Source: Venturia oleaginea
Taxonomy: Eukaryota; Ascomycota; Dothideomycetes; Venturiales; Venturiaceae
Length of the DNA stretch: 64,000 nucleotides
NCBI GenBank assembly: GCA_013176395.1
Contig: JABMLP010000011.1
Span: 1,054,001-1,118,000, forward strand
Reading direction: 5' to 3'
Shown: in pieces, positions 56,121-64,000 of the stretch
Numbering within the stretch: position 1 is the stretch's first letter
Layout: every line of letters begins with the position of its first letter
The notes under the pieces: generated by a model
The model's database searches: none
The model's input: only the letters and a program-made list of their open reading frames with translations
What the model was told of the DNA's origin: nothing
Program-made: the position numbers and the translations under genes

Positions 56121-59000
56121 GCTCCCAAGTGTTTTCCGAGGTAGGATAGCCTTTCCACTTAATGAGGTACTTGTGCTGGCGTTGCACAATAGCATGGTTA
56201 ACGACAGTTTCGACATCATACTCAGGCTCGAGTTGATCGCCTTGGAGTATCGTTTTTTGGTCAAGCGGGGCGTCTGGATGTGCTGGTTCAAGCAGGGAGA
56301 CATGGAATACCGGGTGTATTCTCATTCCCTTAGGTAGCTTGAGTTTGTAATTGACTGCGCCTTTAACTTCGTCGATTTCGAAAGCGCCGAGCTTTCTGAA
56401 GTCAAGTTTCTCGCTTGGTCTTTTTGTCTTGATGTTGCGTCGCCATAGGTAAACTTTATCCCCCTTCTTAAGAACAGGTCCCACTGTTCTTTTCTGATTC
56501 ACACGCATAGCCATGCGCATGTTCAAGAAGGTAATGTCATACTTCAATTGGTCGTGAAGCTGTGACAACTCAGATGCAACAACCGTTGCGTCTGTGGGTA
56601 ATAGGTTTCCTTGCTCAATCTCGAATTGAGGTTCTCGTCCAAAGTTAGCAAAGAATGGAGACATCCTGATGGTGTCTTGAACAGTAGCATTATAAGCGAA
56701 TGCTGCAAGAGGTAAAAGCGATACCCAATTGCTTTGATCGTCATCGACGTATATGCGAAGGTACTGTTCCATTGTCTGGTTCATTCTTTCTGTTTGTCCA
56801 TCCGTCTGAGGGTGGTAAGCTGTTGATAAACTTCTTCTGATCTTTAGCATCTCACAGAGCTCTTCCCAGAAATGAGAGGTGAAGAGGCTGTCTCGATCTG
56901 AGATAATATTATCAGGAATGCCATGCTTGCTGACGACATCTCGTACGAATACTCCTGCCAAGTATCGCGTGTCGTAGCCTTTTGGTAGTGGGATAAAGAT
57001 CGCGTACTTCGTGAGTCGATCTATCACAACCATGATGTGTTCGTACTGAACACCATCCAAGCTTGGAGAAGGTGGCAAAGGTCCAACGAAATCCATGGAT
57101 ATGGTTTTCCATGCGCCGTGAGGCGCTTTGTTGGGTTGGAGAAGTCCGTAGGGCTTGTGTCGTTCGTATTTGGCTTTCTTGCAAAGAACACACTTTCCTA
57201 TTTCCTTGAAAACTTCCTGTCGCATGTGAGGGAAGTAGAAGGTATTCTGGAGTCGTGAAAGGACAATCTCTGGTCGGCAATGACCGTTAAGCGGAGATTC
57301 ATGTTGGTGTAGGATGTACTGTTTCCTTAGGCTTGCGGGAAGATATACCAGGTCGTTGAAGATAAACAAGCCATCTTCAATACGGGTATTCAGATCCGCT
57401 GATTGAATATAGCCTTGTACATCTGGATCCTTTTGTTGCGCGTTCCTGACCTCTTGCCAATAAGAGGGCTTTCCAGACTGGAGTAATGATACCTGGTGTA
57501 TAAGGGCATTACCTTCCTGTCGGAATAAAGCGCGTTCGACTCTCTCTTTTTCTCCTGCCATAAAGTCTTCTCTTCGACTTAATGCATCGGCGTTGATATT
57601 TTCCTTTCCTTTCTTGTAAAGGATTTGGAAACTGTAAGATGACAGCTCTTCTGACCATCTTAGTTGCCGTCGATTCAATTCCTTTGTTGTCGTGAAATTC
57701 CGCAGGTTCTTATGGTCGGAATACACAGTGATCTTGTGTTTCGCTCCTTCAAGATAATGCTTCCAGTGCTTGAAGGCATCAACTATTGCCATAAGTTCTT
57801 TGTCTGACGTGGAGTAGTTGATTTCTGCTTTCAGGAATTTTCGTGCATGGTAAGCTACCGGTCTTAGCTTTCCATTTGAATCGGGTTGGCTGAGGCATGC
57901 TCCGAGGGCTCGATCGGATGCATCCGCCTCGACTGTGGCTGGTTTTTTTTGGGTCAAACAGTTGCAGAATAGGTGGTGTGGTTAACCGTGTCTTGAGTGC
58001 GTCAAAGGCCTTTTGCGCATGCTCATTCCATTCGAAAGTAATCCCTTTCTTCATCAATCCCGTAAGGGGTTCTGCAACCTCGGAAAAGCCTTCGATGAAT
58101 TGTCGGTAGTAGTTTGCGAAGGCGTGAAATGACTGTACTCCTTTGACGTTCGAGGGTACTGGCCAATCGCGGACCTTCTGGTAGATTTCCGGATCGATCT
58201 CAAGTCCAGCTTGAGAGACAAAACATCCAACGAACTTGATTCGTTGCTTGTGGAATTCGCTTTTCGATGGTTTTAGCCGTAAGTTAAATTTCATCAGTGC
58301 GCGGAGGACTGTTCGAACGTGTTTGACGTGTTCTCCGAACGTTCGAGAGTAAACCAAAATATCGTCCATATAAACAGACACAAACTTGTCTAAATGTTCA
58401 CGAAGAACATTGTTCATATAGGCTTGCAGCGTAGCAGGGGCGTTTGTCAATCCGAAGGGCATGACAAGGTATTCGTAGTGCCCAAGGCGAGTGCGGAATG
58501 CTGTCTTCCACTCGTCACCTTCCTTAATCCTAATTCGATGAAAAGCCGCAGGAATATCGAATTTTGTGAACCATTTGGCTCCTTGGAGTCTGTCCCTCAA
58601 CTCCTGGATTAAAGGCAGCGTGTACGCATTCTTCTCTGAAATCTCGTTCAGATGTCGGTAGTCGACACACAATCGTTGTGAACCATCGGGCTTGGGTACG
58701 TAGAAAACTGGATATCCGGCGGGTGACTTTGACTCCCGGATAAACCCTTTCTTCGTGAAATCGTCGATGTACTCACGAAGGGTTTCAAGCTGATCTTCGC
58801 GCAGCGGGTAGATCTTGAACTTCTTGGGTTGTTCGTTGTTTTTGAGCTTGATCTCATGATCCCATGGTTGGTGTGGTGGAAGAGAATCCTCGATTGATTC
58901 CTCTTTGAAAAGTTCCGCAAATTCCTGGTACTCATTGGGAATTTGGAACACTGGACTATCCTCCTCTGTCTGGAGACGATAGCAGTATGCCACTTCAACG
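55999..59000 (-). pseudogene. Chromovirus 1 pol: RT, RNase H, integrase, chromodomain (frameshifted, truncated)
   Basis: The first frame (to 58993/59000) has RT blocks: GFIRESKSPAGYPVFYVPKPDG, RLCVDYRHLN, LVMPFGLTNAPATLQAYMN and catalytic YMDD in VSVYMDDILVYS. After LQLFDPKK the frame is lost at a run of eight A (minus strand, about 57943-57950), where seven A would restore RNase H (ATVEADASDRALGACLS). The second frame continues through RNase H, the HHCC zinc motif (HQHE...CVLCKKAKY), integrase DDE (ISMDFVGPLP, IISDRDSLF, TDGQTERMNQ), the GPY/F region (VGPVLKKGDKVYLWRR) and a chromodomain (HKYLIKWKGYPTSENTWEP). Chromodomains guide insertion to marked heterochromatin. The N-terminal part is missing because chromovirus 2 is inserted at 59000/59001. 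Confidence 0.9.
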
Positions 59001-59179
59001 TGTTATTACGGGACGGTAGCTGGAAAGACGCAGCATACTCGTAGCCAAAGATTGTTTAGATTCAGTTAAGGAGTGAAGGTATCTACAAACAGAGAACCTC
59101 AATGAGGTTCTTTCTCTATACTAGGCTCAATCAGGCTTAGGCTCTTAGCCTATACCAACCATGGGCCATGCCCATAACA
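59001..59179 (-). repeat. 3' LTR of chromovirus 2
   Basis: 179 bp. On the minus strand it starts TGTTATGGGC and ends CGTAATAACA, with TGTTAT/ATAACA inverted ends. It abuts the interrupted pol of chromovirus 1 exactly. This is short for an LTR but normal for some fungal Ty3 elements. Confidence 0.85.
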
Positions 59180-59191
59180 TTACCCCCCTCC

Positions 59192-62100
59192 TTACCGGGT
59201 GTGCAGGACTAAAGAGGGTGTGGTAGGTGGGATAATCAAACAGACAAACGCCATACATCGCTTCTGCCAGCTTGTAGCAGATTCGAAGGCGCTGGCCACC
59301 GCTACTCGGTTTCTTCGGGCCCCGGTTTGAGCTCCTATATCTTCGCCGACATCGTCGCCCTTGCCATACTCTGCCTCGAAGCGGTCTAAGTCCTCGACTT
59401 CTGTGAATAATGAACGTGGCTGCCAATCGGGATCTGCATAGCCTTTCCATTTGATTAATAACTGACGAACCCAGCCTCGCCCAACCCGTTTCTTCTCTGC
59501 GCGAAGTATACGTTCTACTTCAAACTCAGCCTCTGTTTCTTCGGTTTGAGGCACTAATGGTGGCGGCTGGGTATCATCGGATTCTTGTGAGGGCAGTGTG
59601 TCGGTTGCGGCTCGGCGGAGTAGGTCAACGTGGAAACGGTTATGGATACCACTTGGCAGGTCAGCCAGCTCGTATACCATCGGGGAGATCTGGTTCTCGA
59701 CAGTGTATTTGGCTTGCGTCCACGACAGTTTCTTTGATAGCTGCGGAGTATTGATATTCCTAAGGTTCAACCAGACTTTGTCGCCCTTTTTTAACGTTTC
59801 GGCAGCTTGACGTGACCTGTTGGCGTCGTTCTCCATCTTCTGCTGGGACCAGGCCATCGCTGCCTGTGCATATTCTTGTGCCTCTTCTATTCGTTGCACA
59901 AAGGTCTCGGCATCGGCTGTTGGTGAGTTACTGGGTGAGATTCGTTGTACTTTCTGGATTGGTTCCGCATGGTAGCCGTGGGTTAGATAGAATGGACTCA
60001 TCCCTGTGACTGAAGAGTCACGATTGTTCAGTGCTAACATAGCCGTAGGTAGTAGCGTTGGCCAGTCTAGTTGGGAGTATGCGATGAAGGCGCGGAGATA
60101 GCGTAGAACTTCCTGGTTCATACGCTCGGTCGCGCCATCGGTCTGTGGATGAAAGGCTGTAGAGAGTCTCTGCTCAATCTTTGTAAGTTCGCAAAGCTTC
60201 CTCCAAAAACGACCTGTCCAATTGCTGCCTCTGTCCGACGTCAATGCCATGGGAAATCCGTGGTAGCGATAGTGGCATTGTAAGAACCTTTTCGCGCACT
60301 CTTTGGCGCTCATTGTAGTCATAGCCTCCAACGTAACACTTTTGAGGAGGCGATCTGTGATAACCATGAGGTATTTTGGGCCGTTTTCCTCCGCGGGCAA
60401 ATCAGTCATGAAATCGATTGATAGCTCGCTGTGGAAGCGGGCCGGGATTGGAAGTGGTTTCAGAAGACCTCGCTTCTTATCACGCCATATTCCTGTTCTC
60501 CCACATACGTCGCAATTACGTACAAACTGCCGGACTGTCTTGTATTGTTGGGGCCAAAAGAAACTTCTGGATAGAATCGCAAGCGTGCTATCTCTCCCTG
60601 GGTGTCCAGTAACATGGGAATCGTGAGTTTGTTGGACCAGCGTTGTTCGCAGCGGTTCCCAATCTGGTACCCATAGGATCCCTCTTCTCGTGACCGCGCC
60701 GTGGTCGTCTACTTCGCATTCGGGTAGCTGTACCGACAACTTGAGCTCTGGAGGAAAGGAACGTTCGCCAGTAACTATAGCCGTATGAATAGCTTCGTAG
60801 GATTGGTCCTCTGCTATTGCGCGATCCCAGAGAAGTTGTAACTCTGGTTTCTCGAAAAGATCGCATCCTTTTGCAACTGACCGGTTTTGACCGTACCTAG
60901 TAGTGGACCGGTGTTGACCGTTTTCGGCAGTCAGCTGGTGTCGACCGTCCAGTCCAGTATTTTGCTGGGGCTCCCGTATAACGTCCCATGTACTATTGGA
61001 TGTATTCGGTGTATTGACTGGGCAGATAAGGGCTTGTATTGCGATTGTTTCGGTCGTCCTCTCGGAAAGAGGAGGAAGCCATTCGTCCTTGATCAACTGG
61101 GCCACTCGCCCTTGTAGTCTCTCGTCGTTCTTGTCATGTGGCATATCTTGATGTCTTCTTGATAGTGCGTCTGGTCTTTGCGCTAGTTTTCCGGCGCGAA
61201 ATTCCAGCTGGAATTGGTACTCAGATAGAATTAGCGACCATCTTGCTTGTCTCTCTGACAAACGCTGCGCTGTCATAAAGTAGCGGAGATTCTTGTGATC
61301 GGTAAGGACTTTGAAAGGTGCTGCAACACTGCGTAGTTCTCCTCTCCAGTGTTCAATGGACTTGATTACTGCCAGTAATTCTTTATCGTGGATCTCGTAG
61401 TTACATTCAGCCGCAGTGAGCTTGCGGGAGAAGTATGCTACTGGTCGTAGTTTTCCTTTCATATCCTTCTGCGACAACGTGCCTCCCAGCGCGTAGCCAG
61501 AGCAGTCGCACTCGAGTACCGTATCCAGGTCTGGATTCCAGTGAGCCAGTATTGGGGCGGAGATGAATAGCTCCTTCAAGACTTGAAAGGCGTTCTCATG
61601 TTCTTTGTTCCAGACAAAAGCGACGGCCTTCCGTGTTAACTTGATTAAGGGGTCGGAGAGCTCTGAGAAGTTGTCGATGAAGTCTCGGTAGAAATTTGCA
61701 AAGCCTAGGAAGGAGCGTACGCCTGTGACATTGACTGGAGCCTCCCATTCTTTAATCGCAGCAACTTTCTCTGGGTCGACTTTGATCCCTTCTCCTGCAG
61801 TGATAATGAACCCCAGATATTTGACCTCCTGAACAGCAAACTCGCACTTGCTTAAGTCTAGCCGAAGTCCAGCAGTCTTGAGCTTGGCAAGAATTTGGTT
61901 AACCTTAACCATGTGATCCAGATAGTCGCCGTCGCTCCATATCAAGACATCGTCCATGTAGGCTGAACAGCAGATATCTAGGGATTCCCGTAGGACTCCG
62001 TTGATGTATCGTTGAAAGCTCGCGGGTGCGCCAGCTAGTCCGAAGGGGGTAACTAGCCATTCGAATAGTCCAAATCGAGTGCGAAAAGCCGTTTTCCACT

Positions 62101-63268
62101 CATCGCCGTGCTTGATGCGGAGCCGATGAAATGCCGCTCTGACGTCAAGTTTGGTGTACCAACGCGCTGTTGCTAGATTTCGTAGGGTTTCTCGGATTAG
62201 TGGCAATGGGTAGCGGTCCGATCGAGTGATTCGATTCAGTGCCCGATAGTCTACACACATCCGAATGCCTCCACCTGGTTTCCTTACAAATAAGACTGGG
62301 GCTGCCGCTGGTGAGTTGCTGGCGCGTATCCAGCCCTTGTCCATATAGTCCGAAAGTGTTTTTCGTAGGACTAATAGCTCTTCCCTCGACATGCCGTATA
62401 ATGGGCCCCAAGGAACTTCTGCCTCGCGACCTTGTTCATCTCGTATCAATTCGATAACGTGATCGCGACCCTCTTGATGGGGCGCGATCTCTCCGTCTTC
62501 GTCGTCGAGAAAGGCATCAGCATGCTCTGCTATTTCTTCTGGTATCTCTTGTCGGATTTCTTCCTCAGTCTTTCTCTGTTTTCTTTCTGCTAACTTGCTT
62601 AGGGCCTTGTTGATATCCGACATCGAGATAGCCAGCACTTGTGTACCATCCGGTCCATCTCTTCTCAACCGTCGCTGGGCCCTTCCAACAATAGCTGCAA
62701 ATACAGATCCTGACACTAGACAAGCCGCCCGCACGTGAGCGAGCCGGTCTCGCGCTTTGGTGTTCTGTTCTAGCCACCCCTTTTCTCTTACCGTGATGCG
62801 CTGGAATCCTTGACCAATAAGCAGCTTTCTCTTAGCTGCTATATATCGCACCCAGTTTCTCTCTGCCCATGCCTTGCCTAGGATAATAGGGAAGCTCAAT
62901 CCTTTCACTATATACCCATAGACTCGCTCTGCTCGACCATCAATGTCGATCGTAGCGTAGGTCATGTGCGTAATACGGAGGTCTTCTCCGTTCTCGTGGC
63001 TCTCTTTAGCCAGTGCCAATTGTTTGGTGTCAATTGGGATGCGCGGTAGACGATGTGTTTGGACACTCTTCTCGCTGAAAGCAGCATAAGGGAGGCAGCC
63101 GTTATCAAAGAAGGATTCGGTGAAAGAAGTTCCGTTGATCAAGGTATCTATCAAGAAGGGTGTACTTTCCATCCTATCCTTTGCTGCTTTGATTTCTCTT
63201 ATGCCTGGTAGCTTTGTAATGTCTTCGCCATGTACATCTACTTCAGACCCTCGTGCGCGACGATGCAC
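59192..63268 (-). CDS. Chromovirus 2 Pol: protease, RT, RNase H, integrase, chromodomain
   Basis: An intact frame of about 1,358 residues, in the -1 frame relative to gag; the frame continues upstream into the gag overlap. The protease-like region reads FLIDTLINGTSFTESFFDNGC, with D-N-G where retropepsins have D-S/T-G. RT follows: GWIRASNSPAAAPVLFVRKPGGG, MCVDYRALNR, LVTPFGLAGAPASFQRYIN, SAYMDDVLIWS. RNase H begins TVLECDCSGYALGGTLSQ. Integrase has the HHCC motif (HDSHVTGHPG...CDVCGR) and DDE residues (LSIDFMTDLP, LTSDRGSNWTG, TDGATERMNQE). The C-terminus has KGDKVWLNLRNI and a chromodomain (FEVERILRAEKK...LLIKWKGYADPDWQP). All catalytic motifs of RT and integrase are present, so the element may be active. 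Confidence 0.93.
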   Translation of the reverse strand: MHRRARGSEVDVHGEDITKLPGIREIKAAKDRMESTPFLIDTLINGTSFTESFFDNGCLPYAAFSEKSVQTHRLPRIPIDTKQLALAKESHENGEDLRITHMTYATIDIDGRAERVYGYIVKGLSFPIILGKAWAERNWVRYIAAKRKLLIGQGFQRITVREKGWLEQNTKARDRLAHVRAACLVSGSVFAAIVGRAQRRLRRDGPDGTQVLAISMSDINKALSKLAERKQRKTEEEIRQEIPEEIAEHADAFLDDEDGEIAPHQEGRDHVIELIRDEQGREAEVPWGPLYGMSREELLVLRKTLSDYMDKGWIRASNSPAAAPVLFVRKPGGGIRMCVDYRALNRITRSDRYPLPLIRETLRNLATARWYTKLDVRAAFHRLRIKHGDEWKTAFRTRFGLFEWLVTPFGLAGAPASFQRYINGVLRESLDICCSAYMDDVLIWSDGDYLDHMVKVNQILAKLKTAGLRLDLSKCEFAVQEVKYLGFIITAGEGIKVDPEKVAAIKEWEAPVNVTGVRSFLGFANFYRDFIDNFSELSDPLIKLTRKAVAFVWNKEHENAFQVLKELFISAPILAHWNPDLDTVLECDCSGYALGGTLSQKDMKGKLRPVAYFSRKLTAAECNYEIHDKELLAVIKSIEHWRGELRSVAAPFKVLTDHKNLRYFMTAQRLSERQARWSLILSEYQFQLEFRAGKLAQRPDALSRRHQDMPHDKNDERLQGRVAQLIKDEWLPPLSERTTETIAIQALICPVNTPNTSNSTWDVIREPQQNTGLDGRHQLTAENGQHRSTTRYGQNRSVAKGCDLFEKPELQLLWDRAIAEDQSYEAIHTAIVTGERSFPPELKLSVQLPECEVDDHGAVTRRGILWVPDWEPLRTTLVQQTHDSHVTGHPGRDSTLAILSRSFFWPQQYKTVRQFVRNCDVCGRTGIWRDKKRGLLKPLPIPARFHSELSIDFMTDLPAEENGPKYLMVITDRLLKSVTLEAMTTMSAKECAKRFLQCHYRYHGFPMALTSDRGSNWTGRFWRKLCELTKIEQRLSTAFHPQTDGATERMNQEVLRYLRAFIAYSQLDWPTLLPTAMLALNNRDSSVTGMSPFYLTHGYHAEPIQKVQRISPSNSPTADAETFVQRIEEAQEYAQAAMAWSQQKMENDANRSRQAAETLKKGDKVWLNLRNINTPQLSKKLSWTQAKYTVENQISPMVYELADLPSGIHNRFHVDLLRRAATDTLPSQESDDTQPPPLVPQTEETEAEFEVERILRAEKKRVGRGWVRQLLIKWKGYADPDWQPRSLFTEVEDLDRFEAEYGKGDDVGEDIGAQTGARRNRVAVASAFESATSWQKRCMAFVCLIIPPTTPSLVLHTR

Positions 63269-63276
63269 AAGGGTAG

Positions 63277-64000
63277 CTAGTTTTCCGACTCTGATGAGGC
63301 TTCCTGTAGGGAGTCATCGGTATGCTGTGTAATTACCGCAGTGACCTGAGTCTTTGGACGTGTTGCTGGTCGGAATTCGCATACGTTCGGGTGGTGCTTG
63401 GGCTTCTTACAGCGCCCGCATTTGCCCGCTTGTATAAGTGCCAAGAACTCTGTTTGGGATCGCCATTTCGCTCTAGGTCGTCGGTCCTTCTTCGCATCCT
63501 TTCCGAGTGTATCGACCCGAGCTATCAGTGCTGCGATCTGCGCTGAAAGGGCGTTGATGCCAGTCATTTCGACATCGCCTTCTGCGTCACGACTGACTGT
63601 TTGGGGTGATTGTGGCCTCCCTCGAGTCGTTGGCGTCTCCTTATCCGTACTTGGATAGCGGCGTTGGTGGGATAGAGCCTCTGTCTTCGTCGCGAAGTAC
63701 TGTACATCTTTTATGTAAGTGTCGTAGTCGTCCCTGGACAATCGCACTGATTTCAAGGTCTGTTGGAGGGAGTAGTTGAGCGCGTTGTTCATGATAGTGA
63801 TCTTTGAGGCTCTTTGCGGCGCTAGGGATCCAGCGTGCGATGTCAGTTGTTCGAACTGCTGGCGGAAGTCTTCGAACGGTTGTCTGCTGCCTTGGCTAAT
63901 CTTGTTCAGCTCGTCGAGAGCTTTAGCTTCCGCTTCATGATCTAAGAACTTGTCGTCCATATGCTTGATAAAGGACTCGGGTTCGTAGTTGTCATGTTGC
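63277..64000 (-). CDS. Chromovirus 2 Gag (partial, continues beyond window)
   Basis: The frame is open to the window edge; an internal Met at 63960 is not the true start, since upstream codons (ESFIKH) continue the Gag helix. The capsid-like part includes FEDFRQQFEQLTSHAGS. The C-terminal zinc knuckle CGRCKKPKHHPNVC has the CX2CX4HX4C form of nucleocapsid. It ends with TAG at 63277-63279, and pol continues in the -1 frame. It packages the element RNA into virus-like particles. Confidence 0.88.
   Translation of the reverse strand, partial: QHDNYEPESFIKHMDDKFLDHEAEAKALDELNKISQGSRQPFEDFRQQFEQLTSHAGSLAPQRASKITIMNNALNYSLQQTLKSVRLSRDDYDTYIKDVQYFATKTEALSHQRRYPSTDKETPTTRGRPQSPQTVSRDAEGDVEMTGINALSAQIAALIARVDTLGKDAKKDRRPRAKWRSQTEFLALIQAGKCGRCKKPKHHPNVCEFRPATRPKTQVTAVITQHTDDSLQEASSESEN
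63280..63286 (-). other. Candidate -1 frameshift heptamer at gag/pol junction
   Basis: The minus strand reads GGAAAAC directly before the gag TAG. It lies where a -1 shift would enter the pol frame. The A-site slip (AAC to AAA) is good, but the P-site pairing is imperfect compared with the consensus slippery forms. Confidence 0.4.

Larger units (their letters stand above)
54998..59000 (-). mobile_element. Ty3/Gypsy chromovirus 1 (older, split by chromovirus 2)
   Basis: Minus-strand element whose 3' end is in the window: LTR at 54998-55467, a polypurine tract next to it (AAGAAGGAGGG, minus strand, about 55468-55482), and pol reading from RT to a C-terminal chromodomain. Its pol is cut at 59000 by the LTR of a second element, so its protease, gag and 5' LTR must lie beyond the right edge of the window. 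An antisense ORF lies between its LTR and the pol stop. Confidence 0.88.
59001..64000 (-). mobile_element. Ty3/Gypsy chromovirus 2 (younger, nested in chromovirus 1; runs off right edge)
   Basis: Minus-strand element: 3' LTR 59001-59179, polypurine tract (AAGGAGGGGGG, minus strand, around 59182-59194), an intact pol of over 1,350 residues and a gag that continues past base 64000. The 5' LTR and right target-site copy lie outside. The left flank at the insertion reads ...TTCAACG; the last five bases (58996-59000) would be the target duplication. The intact frame indicates a fairly recent insertion. Confidence 0.9.

Overview
The window is filamentous-ascomycete nuclear DNA (Pezizomycotina, most likely Leotiomycetes). 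The evidence is short spliceosomal introns of 46-76 nt with CTAAC-type branch points, a HET-domain locus, Zn2Cys6 and DUF4470/MYND proteins, a fungal LYS9, an eglC-like GH17 glucanase, and chromodomain Ty3 retrotransposons. The class-level placement is an inference. I found no tRNA, rRNA or CRISPR array.

Layout. 0.5-9 kb: an epoxide-hydrolase-like enzyme, a decayed HET gene, and a large DUF4470/MYND gene with one apparent frameshift. 10-18 kb is a compact housekeeping block: a CNOT11-like CCR4-NOT subunit, a PMP3 proteolipid, OHCU decarboxylase, a FAM32A-family protein, and divergently from it saccharopine dehydrogenase LYS9. 19.5-23.6 kb is a graveyard of three broken genes. 24,138-30,420 is an apparently recent tyrosine-recombinase retrotransposon (DIRS order, PAT/Ngaro-like split direct repeats A1-B1A2-B2). 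It carries a ten-copy, roughly 200-bp tandem array made from its own RNase H region. 30.9-46 kb: a GPI-type GH17 glucanase whose reading frame is restored only by an AT-AC intron, an NAD kinase with a one-base frameshift, a Zn2Cys6 regulator, and a proline-rich/thioredoxin/transglutaminase-like fusion. 46.8-53.7 kb: an ABCC transporter divergent from a sulfotransferase-fold protein with a C-terminal tail of repeats, each carrying the pentapeptide YIYTQ. 55-64 kb: two nested Ty3 chromoviruses. The older one carries an antisense ORF with Zn2Cys6 spacing; the younger one is inserted into it and runs off the right edge.

The most unusual items are the AT-AC intron, the sulfotransferase with a RiPP-like repeat tail next to an exporter, the YR retrotransposon with its self-derived array, and the antisense zinc-cluster ORF. 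Apparent single-base shifts in several otherwise conserved frames (MYND gene, NAD kinase, older Ty3 pol) may be real lesions or consensus errors and should be checked against reads before any biology is drawn from them.
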